A DNA stretch of 64,000 nucleotides from DATLYB01 sp964502525. GTDB lineage: Bacteria > Bacteroidota > Bacteroidia > Chitinophagales > CAIOSU01. The notes below the pieces were generated by a model. That model ran no database searches, had not been told where the DNA came from, and was given only the letters and a program-made list of their open reading frames with translations. The position numbers were made by a program, and so were the translations under genes. Shown piece by piece: positions 16,724 to 24,619 of this stretch. Where the stretch lies: assembly GCA_964502525.1 (NCBI GenBank), contig CAZCXH010000003.1, positions 1 through 64,000 on the forward strand. The letters are read 5' to 3'. Numbering within the stretch: the stretch's first letter is position 1; every line of letters starts with the position of its first letter.

Positions 16724-17293
16724 TTAATTGCTCCTCGTTTCTCCATAATTCAGCACCCAATACAGCCCCTTCACGTCTGTCTTCCACACCGGAATTACGC
16801 GCACCAATATTATCTCCTCAATCAAATCCAATGCGGTCGCAAGGCAGGCAGTGTAAAAAAGAGGATGCAAAATATCTTCAAGAAAAAACGAGGATAACAG
16901 AAATGCTGCCTGAAGAATGGCGGCAACCTTTGCGAGATAAGTGTGAAAGCTGGTCATTCTTCCATATTTGATAAGCCCCATGAAAAGCTGGATGAAGAAC
17001 AGCAAAAGCAATGTGTCAATAACAATCCACTGTTCACGAATAAGTTCAGGACGGGTGATGACGAGTCCGATTATGGCAACGGCAAAAGTCAGGTCGTCAC
17101 CGATGGAATCGAGACGCGAGCCCAATACGCTGGCGGTTTTGAATTTCCGAGCAATGATGCCGTCAACAGCATCCGTGAAAAAACTTGCTGCAAGCAGCCA
17201 CCTGAAGGCAACAAGATGTCCCGCTATGACGAGGTACAACAGCAGCGGAGCGGTGATGATTCTATAAAGAGTGATGAAATTGACTATCTGCAA
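16724..17293 (-). CDS. CDP-alcohol phosphatidyltransferase family protein
   Basis: The signature D-x2-DG-x2-AR-x8-G-x3-D-x3-D is complete (FTDAVDGIIARKF, then LGSRLDSIGDD), inside a protein with about five or six transmembrane helices. The family transfers a phosphatidyl group from CDP-diacylglycerol to an alcohol at the inner membrane; the alcohol here is unknown. There is no ATG near the front. A TTG at 17293 (QIVNFITLYRI as the N terminus) is preferred over the TTG at 17329, because the latter overlaps the predicted -7 element. It heads the operon running through UbiB, acyltransferase and Lon. Confidence 0.82.
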   Translation of the reverse strand: MQIVNFITLYRIITAPLLLYLVIAGHLVAFRWLLAASFFTDAVDGIIARKFKTASVLGSRLDSIGDDLTFAVAIIGLVITRPELIREQWIVIDTLLLLFFIQLFMGLIKYGRMTSFHTYLAKVAAILQAAFLLSSFFLEDILHPLFYTACLATALDLIEEIILVRVIPVWKTDVKGLYWVLNYGETRSN

Positions 17294-17326
17294 ATGATAG
17301 TAGTTTGACCAAAATTTTCCCCGCGT

Positions 17327-17369
17327 CAAATTTCAGCAAGCTTAACGAGGCATTCTGTGACTTTCATCA
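17327..17369 (-). promoter_or_regulatory. putative Crp/Fnr-activated promoter of the CDP-alcohol phosphatidyltransferase operon
   Basis: Read on the minus strand: TGATGAAAGTCA (17358-17369), 23 bp, then GAAATTTG (17327-17334), a 5/6 match to TAnnTTTG. The same palindrome serves the L,D-transpeptidase on the other strand at the same spacing. Confidence 0.5.
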
Positions 17370-17400
17370 TCAAAACAAAAATTGAATCGCGGTTAATTTG
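17358..17400 (+). promoter_or_regulatory. putative Crp/Fnr-activated promoter of the L,D-transpeptidase gene
   Basis: TGACTTTCATCA (17358-17369), 23 bp, then TTAATTTG (17393-17400), a 5/6 match to TAnnTTTG. Predicted transcription start is near 17405, about 10 nt before the ATG at 17416. Confidence 0.55.
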
Positions 17401-17415
17401 CACTGCGTTGCGGCT

Positions 17416-18447
17416 ATGTTCCGGCTTCTTCTTCTCATCTTGTTCTCAATGTTAGCCTTTTCCTGCGCCCGGTTGCCTGTGGCGGAAGGCGAGGCGCGCG
17501 AAAACATCATCAACCCTGAACCGTTGGCTGAAGAGGAGCCTAATGATCCAATTGTCATCGCAGAGAAAGACATAACGATAAAGAAATATTTCTCTTACAT
17601 GGACAGCATCGTTGCCCAATATGATACGATGCCGGGCTGCAGGCTTACCGAGCACATTCTGGCGAGAGCTAATTCATGGATAATTGATACGCTGGCGAAC
17701 ACCGACTACTACGTGCAAAAACAGCGCGGCAACTTCATCTACGATCAGCGGGATATGGTTGTGCTGCGCAAGGGAGACACGCTCCGGATTCCTGACGCGG
17801 CAACAGCCGTTGATATTCAAAATCGGCTTCACAACACGGTGATTGACGTTAACATCCCTGAATTCAAACTCAGAATCATCGAACGCGACACGGTGAAATA
17901 TACATTCAGCGTCCGCGTGGGCAGAAACGAGAACAAATTCCTGAAAACCGCCAAACGCATGGTAAGCCTGCAAACACCCATCGGTGCGGGAGAAATCGTG
18001 CGGATTGAAAGGACCCCGATTTTTGTGAATCCCGTAACGGGTGAACGCTACACAACCACCAAGCGCGATGATGACCAATACACGATGATGCCGCAAATCC
18101 CGTGGCTGGAGCCTGCGATTGGCGGGCGAAGGCTAGGGTCGCTTATCCATCCAACCACCAACCCCAAAACGCTCGGCAAGGCATATTCCAACGGATGCGT
18201 GGGTACAGGAGAAGGCGATGCATGGAGAATCTATTACCATGCGCCTGTTGGAACGAAGGTGATTTTCAGGTATGATTTGGATGTGATTGATGAGGAAGGC
18301 AAACCGATTCAGCTTAGGGATATTTACGGGGTGAAGAGAAACAATCTGCCGGCAGGAACTACTTCATTGAATGCTGAAAACGCCATCCTTCAATTTGCAG
18401 ATTATTCTTCAGAGGCAATCGGGCATGACATAGCAGAGTGCCATTGA
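17416..18447 (+). CDS. L,D-transpeptidase (YkuD domain) lipoprotein
   Basis: About 343 residues. The ATG at 17416 gives a clean lipoprotein signal (FRLLLLILFSMLAFSC, lipobox FSC). The YkuD catalytic block is LIHPTTNPKTLGKAYSNGC, with the catalytic Cys in SNGC and the upstream His. Before it there is a LysM-like hydrophilic stretch (VVLRKGDTLRIPD). These enzymes form or edit 3-3 cross-links in peptidoglycan or attach proteins to it, in the periplasm. The frame also has a TTG at 17398 but that would lack the clean signal peptide. It is divergent from the CDP-alcohol phosphatidyltransferase and shares its operator. Confidence 0.9.
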   Translation: MFRLLLLILFSMLAFSCARLPVAEGEARENIINPEPLAEEEPNDPIVIAEKDITIKKYFSYMDSIVAQYDTMPGCRLTEHILARANSWIIDTLANTDYYVQKQRGNFIYDQRDMVVLRKGDTLRIPDAATAVDIQNRLHNTVIDVNIPEFKLRIIERDTVKYTFSVRVGRNENKFLKTAKRMVSLQTPIGAGEIVRIERTPIFVNPVTGERYTTTKRDDDQYTMMPQIPWLEPAIGGRRLGSLIHPTTNPKTLGKAYSNGCVGTGEGDAWRIYYHAPVGTKVIFRYDLDVIDEEGKPIQLRDIYGVKRNNLPAGTTSLNAENAILQFADYSSEAIGHDIAECH

Positions 18448-18939
18448 ATACCTATTGAATACCTATTATGGGCAGTTCTAAAAATTTCTACAACTTACCC
18501 CCTCTCCTTCTGGTGAGGGAAGTGGTGAGGCGATAAAAAGCGCAATTTTTAGAACTGCCCTTAAGGTATTATAATAGTGAGATGAAAAGCGAATTTCCTG
18601 AAAAAAACAAAGGCAGGAAACACATTGGAGCGTATTCCTGCCCTTGAAAAGTGATTGACAACCTCAAGCGGTTTTTTACGCCACCTTGATTTCCAATTTG
18701 GGCTTGACTGCTGTTTTTTCCCAATACTTGCCATGCCGAAGGATTATCTACGCAATAAAATTTTTTCCCTTTGCCATCGGTTTGCACTCTGGATCTCTGG
18801 ATCTGATAATGCTGTGATTCGGAAAATGATCTTTCATAAACCGGATGACCCGATGCGGAAGATTAGCTGTGAGGAGTTTCATTTTGAAAAGATTGAAATT
18901 GAACGCTGTACTTCAAAAGCTCTTTTGAACACGGTTATT
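18448..18939. other. gene-free stretch with a repeat and a decayed small ORF
   Basis: Holds a GGGCAGT-family element (18470-18564). On the minus strand between about 18882 and 18670, three reading frames in succession look protein-like: a 5' piece starting MKLLTANLPHRVIRFMK, a middle piece with KKFYCVDNPSAWQVLGK, and a 3' piece ending KPKLEIKVA before a stop. This suggests a short gene with two frameshifts, or chance. I do not recognise the family. Confidence 0.3.
18470..18564. repeat. GGGCAGT-family palindromic element, copy B
   Basis: The best full copy: GGGCAGTTCTAAAAATTTC on the left and AATTTTTAGAACTGCCC on the right, with the core CCCTCTCC and GTGAGGCGATAAAAAG. Very similar to copy A at 3467-3560 in the same orientation. 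Confidence 0.8.
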
Positions 18940-19632
18940 TCAATTATACATTTCAGTCGTCTTTATTAATCTTTTTTCGTCCAAAATCCTGATTGCCTTC
19001 CGCTCGGTGCTGATGATTTTTTCATCTTTAAAATCTGCGAGCATTCTCACCACTGTTTCAGGAGCCGTGCCGATCATGTTGGCAAGTTCGTGGCGGGTCA
19101 GCGAAATGCTCACCGGTGTGTCGTTGTGGTTGAAGTAATAACTCAATGAAAGCAACGCATCGGCCAATCTCCCGCGAACGGGCTTATGCGCCAAAACAAC
19201 AAGGCGCGCTTCGGTATCAAGGAGGTTTTCTGAAAGCATTTGTGAAAATTTCCTGGATGCTTTAATGTCGTTATCAAGCACATCCGTAAAATCTTTGCGC
19301 GGAATAAAATAGAGCACCACATCTCCCCATGCTTCCACCGTGTTGCTGTATTTTCTATCCAGCAACACATCTTCATAACCGAGAAAATCACCTTCCGCGC
19401 CTATACGGATAATATGCCGGGTCCCGTCTTCGCTGTTCCGGGTAAACTTCACTTTTCCCGACAAAACATAGTAAACACCCATTGGGGTATTTCCCTGATG
19501 GAAAATGATCTGATTTTTTTTAAAAGAGTATTTCTCAAACCATTCCTCATTCCGCACTTCCTGTTCCGGATTGAAATGATTAAGCACTACCTGCCTGCTG
19601 TCGTTTGCCTTTTTGATTGTTCCATGATTCAT
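18940..19632 (-). CDS. Crp/Fnr-family transcriptional regulator
   Basis: About 230 residues from the ATG at 19632. An N-terminal cyclic-nucleotide-type effector barrel (about 35-150; IIFHQGNTPMGVYYVLSGKV and the GAEGDFLGYED loop) is followed by a winged helix-turn-helix (about 170-220). The recognition helix is TAPETVVRMLADF; the Glu and Arg of the ETV-x-R pattern are the residues that read TGA half sites in Crp and Fnr. There is no cysteine in the protein, so it cannot carry an Fnr-type Fe-S cluster; haem or another ligand would be needed for gas sensing. Its best candidate targets are the TGAy-N4-rTCA palindromes in this window. A related CGACTTTTGTCA lies at 19663-19674, just upstream, possibly for autoregulation. 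Confidence 0.9.
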   Translation of the reverse strand: MNHGTIKKANDSRQVVLNHFNPEQEVRNEEWFEKYSFKKNQIIFHQGNTPMGVYYVLSGKVKFTRNSEDGTRHIIRIGAEGDFLGYEDVLLDRKYSNTVEAWGDVVLYFIPRKDFTDVLDNDIKASRKFSQMLSENLLDTEARLVVLAHKPVRGRLADALLSLSYYFNHNDTPVSISLTRHELANMIGTAPETVVRMLADFKDEKIISTERKAIRILDEKRLIKTTEMYN

Positions 19633-19662
19633 TGCATTAAATTTTATAGGATTAAATAATGA

Positions 19663-19674
19663 TGACAAAAGTCG
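19663..19674. promoter_or_regulatory. possible Crp/Fnr autoregulatory site
   Basis: A one-mismatch palindrome (CGACTTTTGTCA on the minus strand) about 30 bp upstream of the regulator's ATG. Unlike the six other sites it has no -7-like octamer 23 bp downstream in either direction, so if used it may act in repression. Confidence 0.35.
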
Positions 19675-19802
19675 TACAGCGGAGGATAACATTTTAGAGT
19701 GAAAACCCTGATTTTTTTCAATGAAAGGGCGTACTCGAATTAACGGAGATAACCCGGAAAAACACTCGGCCAAATCTGCGAGAAACCCTTAGACAGACAA
19801 GA

Positions 19803-20468
19803 TCAGGCTTTGGCGGGAGCATCAACAAAGCCCTTGCTGATGGCATATTTCACGATGCCAGCGGTGTTTTTAAGGCGAAGCTTTTCCATAAGGTTCCTGC
19901 GGTGCGTGTCAACCGTGCGCTGACTGATGAACAGCTTTTCCGCGATTTCGCGCGGACCCAATTCATTCGCTATCAGTTTCAAAACCTCTGTCTCGCGCTC
20001 GGTAAGAGGCGCCTCGTCTTCTTTCTTGCTTGACTCTTTCCTGCTTCTGATAATGTGGGCCACAAGTTTGTCCGAAGCTTCTTTACTCAAATAGCTTTCC
20101 CCGTTAGCCACGGACTGGATGGCATTGACCAACTCCACCCTTCCGATGTTCTTCATCACGTAACCGGAAGCGCCTGCATCGAGCATGTCCACTACATGAT
20201 GGTCGTCTTCATACATGGTAAGGGCAAGCACTTTCACATCAGGAAATTTGGCTTTGATTTGTTTGGTCGCCTCAAAGCCATCGCATTCGGGCATGCTGAT
20301 GTCCATTAGCACTACGTCAACATGATTCTTTTTCAACTGTTTCAGGGCTTCATTGCCGTCAGCCGCTTCAGCCACCAGCGAAATGTTCTTCGCCTCGCTA
20401 AGCAATGCTTTAATGCCATCCCTGAATATTTGGTGGTCGTCAGCAATCAAAACATTTATCTTGCCCAT
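19803..20468 (-). CDS. NarL/FixJ-family response regulator
   Basis: 221 residues: a receiver domain (about 1-120) with the acidic pair DDH, the phosphorylation site Asp 56 in VVLMDISMP and conserved Lys near 106, then a LuxR-type HTH (about 155-215; LTERETEVLKLIANEL and ISQRTVDTHRRNLMEKL). It is a DNA-binding output protein of a two-component system. The cognate kinase is probably the PAS kinase at 21315-23159, which has the HisKA_3 type used with NarL regulators, although about 850 bp of repeats separate them. The Crp/Fnr gene follows on the same strand. Confidence 0.93.
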   Translation of the reverse strand: MGKINVLIADDHQIFRDGIKALLSEAKNISLVAEAADGNEALKQLKKNHVDVVLMDISMPECDGFEATKQIKAKFPDVKVLALTMYEDDHHVVDMLDAGASGYVMKNIGRVELVNAIQSVANGESYLSKEASDKLVAHIIRSRKESSKKEDEAPLTERETEVLKLIANELGPREIAEKLFISQRTVDTHRRNLMEKLRLKNTAGIVKYAISKGFVDAPAKA

Positions 20469-20595
20469 ACCATAAAGGTAAGAATAGTGTTTCTAAAAAA
20501 AAATCATATAGTATTCAGGTTGAACGTGCGACAGAACCCATCGGGTTTTCACCGTATTTTCGGCTGAAACAAGTTTTTGCGGTAATGCATTTCAT

Positions 20596-20680
20596 TAAGG
20601 GCAGTTCTAAAAATTGCCTCTTTTTACGCCTCACCCCAACGCTCTCCATCTGGAGCCATCTGGAGAGGGAATAAGTTAAC
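20596..20680. repeat. GGGCAGT-family element, copy C (left half, interrupted)
   Basis: AAGGGCAGTTCTAAAAATTGC followed by the TCTCCATCTGGAG core. Continuation to the right arm is broken at about 20675 by another element and resumes as TTGTTGAATTTTTAG near 20913. The TTGTTGAATTTT arm matches the same arm of the partial copy at 41401-41470. Confidence 0.65.
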
Positions 20681-20909
20681 GTGAGTTATGGATTAACTTT
20701 CATTACCGAAAGAGCGCAAATCATAGCTTTCATTGCCGACCGCTTTAGCGGACGGATAAAAACAAAGGAAATTAACCGGGGGCTTTAGCCAAAAGATTTG
20801 AATTTGGTTAAAGCCTCATGCGATTATTCTTCATTAAACCGTCCGCTGAAGAGGACGGCAATGAATTTCAACCAATTACGTTCGTTGTAATCCATAACTC
20901 ACGTTAAGT
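20675..20909. mobile_element. 235-bp palindromic element nested inside copy C
   Basis: About 20-bp inverted ends: TTAACGTGAGTTATGGATTA on the left and its complement on the right. Inside are two more arms, TTGCCGACCGCTTTAGCGG and CCGTCCGCTGAAGAGGACGG, which pair over a distance. No coding capacity. The direct repeat at the junctions is short and unclear (GTTAA-like). Confidence 0.6.
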
Positions 20910-21314
20910 TAAGTTGTTGAATTTTTAGTTTAACTCGGAAACCCACCGCCTTTGGCGGTGGTTATGTTCTTTCCTTCACGCATTGCTCCGCTCTGGTTTC
21001 ACATTTCACGCTTTCTTGAGCGTGGGCAGAAGTGATGGCTTTGCGCGAAAAGCACCCTCGGGGTGCTTGGCTCTTAAGCCGCAAATAGACGGTGGAAATC
21101 TGTAATTGTTCCAAAGTATAGGTTTAGTATAGCGTTCAGATAAAACCCATCCGTAAGAAATTCTACTGCATAGCAGTTGAAAAATTTCCTTTGCAATTGC
21201 CTGAAAAACAAACCTTTGAGAACTTCACCTTTTTTCAACTGTCTATTTACGGTTAAAATCCACCTGCTTTGCAGGTGGATGATTTAAAACTGACCTTAAA
21301 TTATTTCGCCAGAG

Positions 21315-23159
21315 TTATTTTTCCGCTCCCAACTGTACCTCTACGCTTGCCAGTGTGCCGTTGCCGATGGATGAGTCAATATGAAACACGCCATTGATAT
21401 GCGTCACGCGGCTGGTAATATTCCTGAATCCTCTGCCATCATGGGCGAGTAAAAACTTTGTGTCGAAGCCGATACCGTTATCTTCAACGGTAAGCGTGAG
21501 GAGGCTGCCATGCCGGATTAACTGTACCATGATGGTATCCGCTTTGGAATACTTAACGGCATTATTGACCAGCTCCTGCGCGATGCGGTAGAGCGTCTTT
21601 TCCACCGGCTTGCTTAACCGCTCATCCATGCCTGAGGAGTAAAATTTCACCGAGAATTTGTGTGTTTGGTCAAGCTGGAGGCAAAGAGCTTCAATCGCTG
21701 CCTCTAAACCGTGTTCACCCAAAATACGGGGCGACAGGTCGGATATAATACTGCGTATATCGTGGATGGCCGTGTCAAGCAGAGCAAGCGAGTTAATGAG
21801 ATGCGCTTTCCTTTTTTCGCCCATGCTATTGAGGGCAGGCTCCAGCGCACCCAGGTGGGCTTTGGCGCTCGACAGCGTTACGCCCAATCCATCATGCAGT
21901 TCGCGCGCCAAGCGGTCCCGTTCGGTTTCCTGCCCGTTTAACAGCGCTTCCAGCAGCTTTGCTTCCATCTCTTTTCGTTCGGTGATGTCTTCGCCTGAAC
22001 TCAATGTGCCTGCCGTGTCGCCCTTTTCATCGTGAAGCAAAATGCTGCTCCAACTGATGATTCGCGTCTGTCCGTCTTTCCGCAAAACCAAGTTCTCATA
22101 TTTCGAAGGGATTTCAATCTTTTCCTCGATGACATCCTTAAAGAATCCGGTTATTTTCTTTTTCTCCGCTTGAGGCAAAAAATGGCTGAACCAATTTTTT
22201 CCGATGATTTCATTTTCAGCATATCCCAATATCCCGCATCCTTTTTTGCTGATGAGCTGCACGTTTCCCTTTTTATCCAGTACAAGAAACATCACACCGG
22301 CTATGTCGAGGTATTGCCGGAGCATTTCTTTTTCATTCCTTAAGGCAGCCTGCATCTGTTTGTCGCGGGTAATATCCCGGGCAATCGAAGAGGTGCCAAT
22401 GATGTTTCCTTCTGTATCTTTTCGCGGTGAAATGGTGAGGGACACATCTAATATATTGCCATTTTTGGCGACACGCTTCGTTTCATAGTTCTCCACGCGA
22501 TCGCCTTTCAGCACCCGTTCATAGATGCTGCGAATCTCGTCTTTCAGCCATTTAGGCGATAAAATTGAAATAGGTCTGCCAAGGATTTCATCAGCCCGGT
22601 AGCCATACAACTTCTCCGCTCCTTTATTCCACGATAGAATTTTTCCTTCGCTGGAAACACCTATGATAAAAACGTCAGAACTGCTCACCACATCTGCTAG
22701 CAGGTTGGATATTTCCTGAGCCTGCCTGCGCATGGTGATGTCGGTGATGAAGGCGGCAGTATATTTTTTACCTTCAAATACAAAGCTGCTCAGCCCCACT
22801 TCTATCGGAAATGCAGTTCCATTCTTGCGTCTTCCGGATAAATCCATCCCGATGCCCATCGAACGGCTATGAAGGTTCTTTACATATTTCTGGCGGTGGC
22901 TGCGATGTTTCGCTTTGAAGCGGTCGGGAATCAGCATTTCAACCGGCTTGCCCAACAGCTCTTTTTCTTTGTACCTGAAAAGACTTTCACCATGCCGGTT
23001 CATCATCATAATCTTGCCGTTGCCGTCAACAAGCACTATTCCTTCGGCAGCGGCTTCCACCAGGGGACGAAAAAGATTTGCAGCACCGGTTTTTAAGGCG
23101 CTGCCAGGATTTGTTTTGTGAGATGGCGCAGATTCTTTGCCTTTATAATGCCTGGTCAT
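21315..23159 (-). CDS. PAS-domain sensor histidine kinase (HisKA_3 type)
   Basis: 614 residues, predicted soluble. Three PAS domains in tandem: about 30-145 (PLVEAAAEGIVLVDGNGKI), 155-275 (VIGVSSEGKILSWNKGAEKLYGY is the PAS core) and 280-405. The dimerisation/phosphoacceptor helix (about 410-475) has the accepting His near 422 in ARELHDGLGV. The HATPase domain (about 510-612) has the N box ELVNNAVKYSKA and DNGIGFD. It belongs to the family that phosphorylates NarL-type regulators, and the one at 19803-20468 is the likely partner. PAS 2 and 3 might bind haem or flavin, but no residue pattern settles this. A terminator ends the upstream candidate RNA 72 bp before the start, so readthrough could feed this gene. 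Confidence 0.92.
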   Translation of the reverse strand: MTRHYKGKESAPSHKTNPGSALKTGAANLFRPLVEAAAEGIVLVDGNGKIMMMNRHGESLFRYKEKELLGKPVEMLIPDRFKAKHRSHRQKYVKNLHSRSMGIGMDLSGRRKNGTAFPIEVGLSSFVFEGKKYTAAFITDITMRRQAQEISNLLADVVSSSDVFIIGVSSEGKILSWNKGAEKLYGYRADEILGRPISILSPKWLKDEIRSIYERVLKGDRVENYETKRVAKNGNILDVSLTISPRKDTEGNIIGTSSIARDITRDKQMQAALRNEKEMLRQYLDIAGVMFLVLDKKGNVQLISKKGCGILGYAENEIIGKNWFSHFLPQAEKKKITGFFKDVIEEKIEIPSKYENLVLRKDGQTRIISWSSILLHDEKGDTAGTLSSGEDITERKEMEAKLLEALLNGQETERDRLARELHDGLGVTLSSAKAHLGALEPALNSMGEKRKAHLINSLALLDTAIHDIRSIISDLSPRILGEHGLEAAIEALCLQLDQTHKFSVKFYSSGMDERLSKPVEKTLYRIAQELVNNAVKYSKADTIMVQLIRHGSLLTLTVEDNGIGFDTKFLLAHDGRGFRNITSRVTHINGVFHIDSSIGNGTLASVEVQLGAEK

Positions 23160-23230
23160 TTAACAATAATTTCATAAAGATATTTAAACGCTGTGTTGTT
23201 ATCGAAGCATCCGATAATTTTCCCCGTTAT

Positions 23231-23274
23231 AAAAAAGAAACGGGAACCCTTTCTTGCGAATTGATTCCCGTTTC
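23231..23274 (-). terminator. Rho-independent terminator of the candidate RNA
   Basis: A perfect 10-bp stem, GAAACGGGAA with TTCCCGTTTC, an 18-nt loop, and a run of six T on the minus strand directly after the stem. It lies 72 bp upstream of the kinase start. Confidence 0.85.
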
Positions 23275-23717
23275 CACTATGATGAAAGCCGTAGCTTCCA
23301 TATAGCTTCAAGTACCCGGGCTTTCTCTCCGGGTTTATATCCTTTCAAACATGAACCCGTTGAGTCTGGCTTCGTTTACCGCCCTTCGGATCATCCGTTT
23401 TGTCGGATAAGAGCCCAAGGCTTGTGGCTTGAAGGTTTGTTATGCCAAACTTTGTTCGCCAGCTTTTCGGCTGACTCCCTTGCCACAGCAGGCGAAGCAT
23501 CTTCCGGAATCCCGAAGGCGTCCAACAAGCAGATGACTGCGCCCCCTGCGGGCACAAAGCCAGCTAACGAGGAACCTTTGATTTCACTGACTTTTCGCAC
23601 TCATCATCCAAAGAACGCTTTCTTTTCCCGCCCATCCACGAAACCTCGCCTGAAAAGTTTTAAACTCTCCTTCGATAATTCAACCTTTCCCGGCTTTGCC
23701 TATTTCCTCACTTGAAT
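23231..23717 (-). ncRNA. candidate structured RNA of unknown class, about 485 nt
   Basis: This gap has no convincing protein frame but has a transcription unit's signals on the minus strand: a perfect -7 TACTTTTG (23722-23729), a Crp/Fnr-type palindrome 23 bp further up, and a strong intrinsic terminator at the end. Between them are many small stems: CAGC-CGAAAA-GCTG, ATCCG-ACAAAA-CGGAT, CTTCGG-GATT-CCGGAAG, GCCC-GCAG-GGGGC and CCCGG-AGAGAAAG-CCGGG. It lacks the conserved blocks of tmRNA, RNase P RNA, SRP RNA and 6S RNA that I know. It could be an independent regulatory RNA or a long leader with an attenuator for the kinase downstream. A 69-codon GTG frame (23391-23600) overlaps it. Confidence 0.5.
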
Positions 23718-23721
23718 AATC

Positions 23722-23764
23722 CAAAAGTATAACGCCAATTTTTCCCACACCATGACATTCATCA
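23722..23764 (-). promoter_or_regulatory. putative Crp/Fnr-activated promoter of the candidate RNA
   Basis: Minus strand: TGATGAATGTCA (23753-23764), 23 bp, TACTTTTG (23722-23729), a full match to TAnnTTTG. The palindrome centre would be near -41.5 from a start at about 23717. Confidence 0.6.
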
Positions 23765-23793
23765 GAATACAACGTGATTTACCGCGCATAAAT

Positions 23794-24600
23794 TTATTGC
23801 AACGCAACTTCCGGCACAATGCTCTTCTTAGCAAGCGGCCACGCCTTTTTGGCTATCTGCCCTGCCGAATAGTAATCATAATTGCCTCTAATCCCGGCAG
23901 CTACATGCCCGGTTACTGATGCTACCTTAGAAAATTTGCTCAGATTCTCCTGTACGCCCATCAGGATGAGAGGCAGGCTTTCTTTTTGCAGAACCGGTTT
24001 GAGCAAATGGTCAACGTGCCGGAAGAAAGCTCGCATCCTTTCCTTATCTATTTTTGATTCTTCTCCCGCATATAATCCGGTCATATATGAAAAAGCATTT
24101 GCATGGGTTTTGTCATACTGGAATTGCTCCCCGTATGATACCGGAAAGTCAGTGTTAATCACTTCTTCAATTTTTTCATTCTTTCCCCTGAACAGGCGTG
24201 TTTTGTTTTTGCTTAATGCCAGCACCCAATAGTTGCGCTCGCGGTTCATTGCATCCGTGAGCGGCTGCACATCGAAACTGTTGCGGATAATGAGGCGCTC
24301 CTTTTCTGCAAAGGGCAGCCAGACCAATTTGCCAAATCCTTCTGCTGCAAATACCACAAGAGATTCCCGCGCTTTACCGAAATCAAGATTAAAAAGCTGC
24401 GCGTTTAATTGCTTTGCGATGGAACCGGCTGTTTCTTCACCATGCTCGGCATTGAGAACTTTTTTAGCAGTGGCAATTATCTTTCTGAAACGCGCCTGCA
24501 ACCGTTCTTTGTCATCAAACGATTTGAATTTTTCATTGAGAACAATGGTGACGCAAACTTCTTTTTCATTTCGTTTAAGCAATCCGATAATATCTTTCAT
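23794..24600 (-). CDS. baeRF-type protein (ribosome hibernation/release-factor-like fold)
   Basis: 268 residues that I match to the bacterial archaeo-eukaryotic release factor-like group (baeRF family 3). Supporting segments: an N-terminal domain with VCVTIVLNEK, then ESLVVFAAEGFGKLVWLPF, and a second domain beginning WVLALSKNKTRLFRG and LPLILMGVQENLSKF. Family members known to me are about 100 residues longer, so the C terminus (after SIVPEVALQ) seems truncated. Some members have been linked to ribosome hibernation. It lies 19 bp after the Tyr/His/Trp-rich protein gene in an operon with a Crp/Fnr-type promoter, which fits a low-energy or low-oxygen response. Confidence 0.75.
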   Translation of the reverse strand: MKDIIGLLKRNEKEVCVTIVLNEKFKSFDDKERLQARFRKIIATAKKVLNAEHGEETAGSIAKQLNAQLFNLDFGKARESLVVFAAEGFGKLVWLPFAEKERLIIRNSFDVQPLTDAMNRERNYWVLALSKNKTRLFRGKNEKIEEVINTDFPVSYGEQFQYDKTHANAFSYMTGLYAGEESKIDKERMRAFFRHVDHLLKPVLQKESLPLILMGVQENLSKFSKVASVTGHVAAGIRGNYDYYSAGQIAKKAWPLAKKSIVPEVALQ

Positions 24601-24619
24601 GACTTTGTGTTTTTAAAAG

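Larger units (their letters stand above)
20469..21314. other. 845-bp gene-free stretch of nested and clustered palindromic repeats
   Basis: No ORF here is convincing. It contains a split GGGCAGT-family element (left half 20596-20680, degraded right half about 20910-20935), an inserted element with TTAACGTGAGTTATGGAT inverted ends (20675-20909), a hairpin ACCCACCGCCTTTGGCGGTGG (about 20941-20961) and another, AATCCACCTGCTTTGCAGGTGG (about 21256-21278). The region separates a response regulator from its likely kinase. Confidence 0.7.

Noticed and set aside
19663..19674. A seventh promoter of the same Crp/Fnr geometry upstream of the regulator gene
   Set aside because: One half site has a mismatch, and no TAnnTTTG-like octamer is found 23 bp away on either strand; recorded only as a possible autoregulatory site.
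23391..23600. GTG-started 69-codon ORF on the minus strand as a gene
   Set aside because: It has no recognisable family, no clear ribosome-binding context, two stops directly before the GTG, and overlaps several of the stems of the candidate RNA.
23231..23717. tmRNA, RNase P RNA, SRP RNA or 6S RNA in the gene-free gap
   Set aside because: The conserved blocks are missing: no GGGG-start/CCA-end tRNA-like domain or tag frame for tmRNA, and no GAGGAAAGTCC or ACAGAA blocks for RNase P RNA. The length is too great for SRP or 6S RNA.
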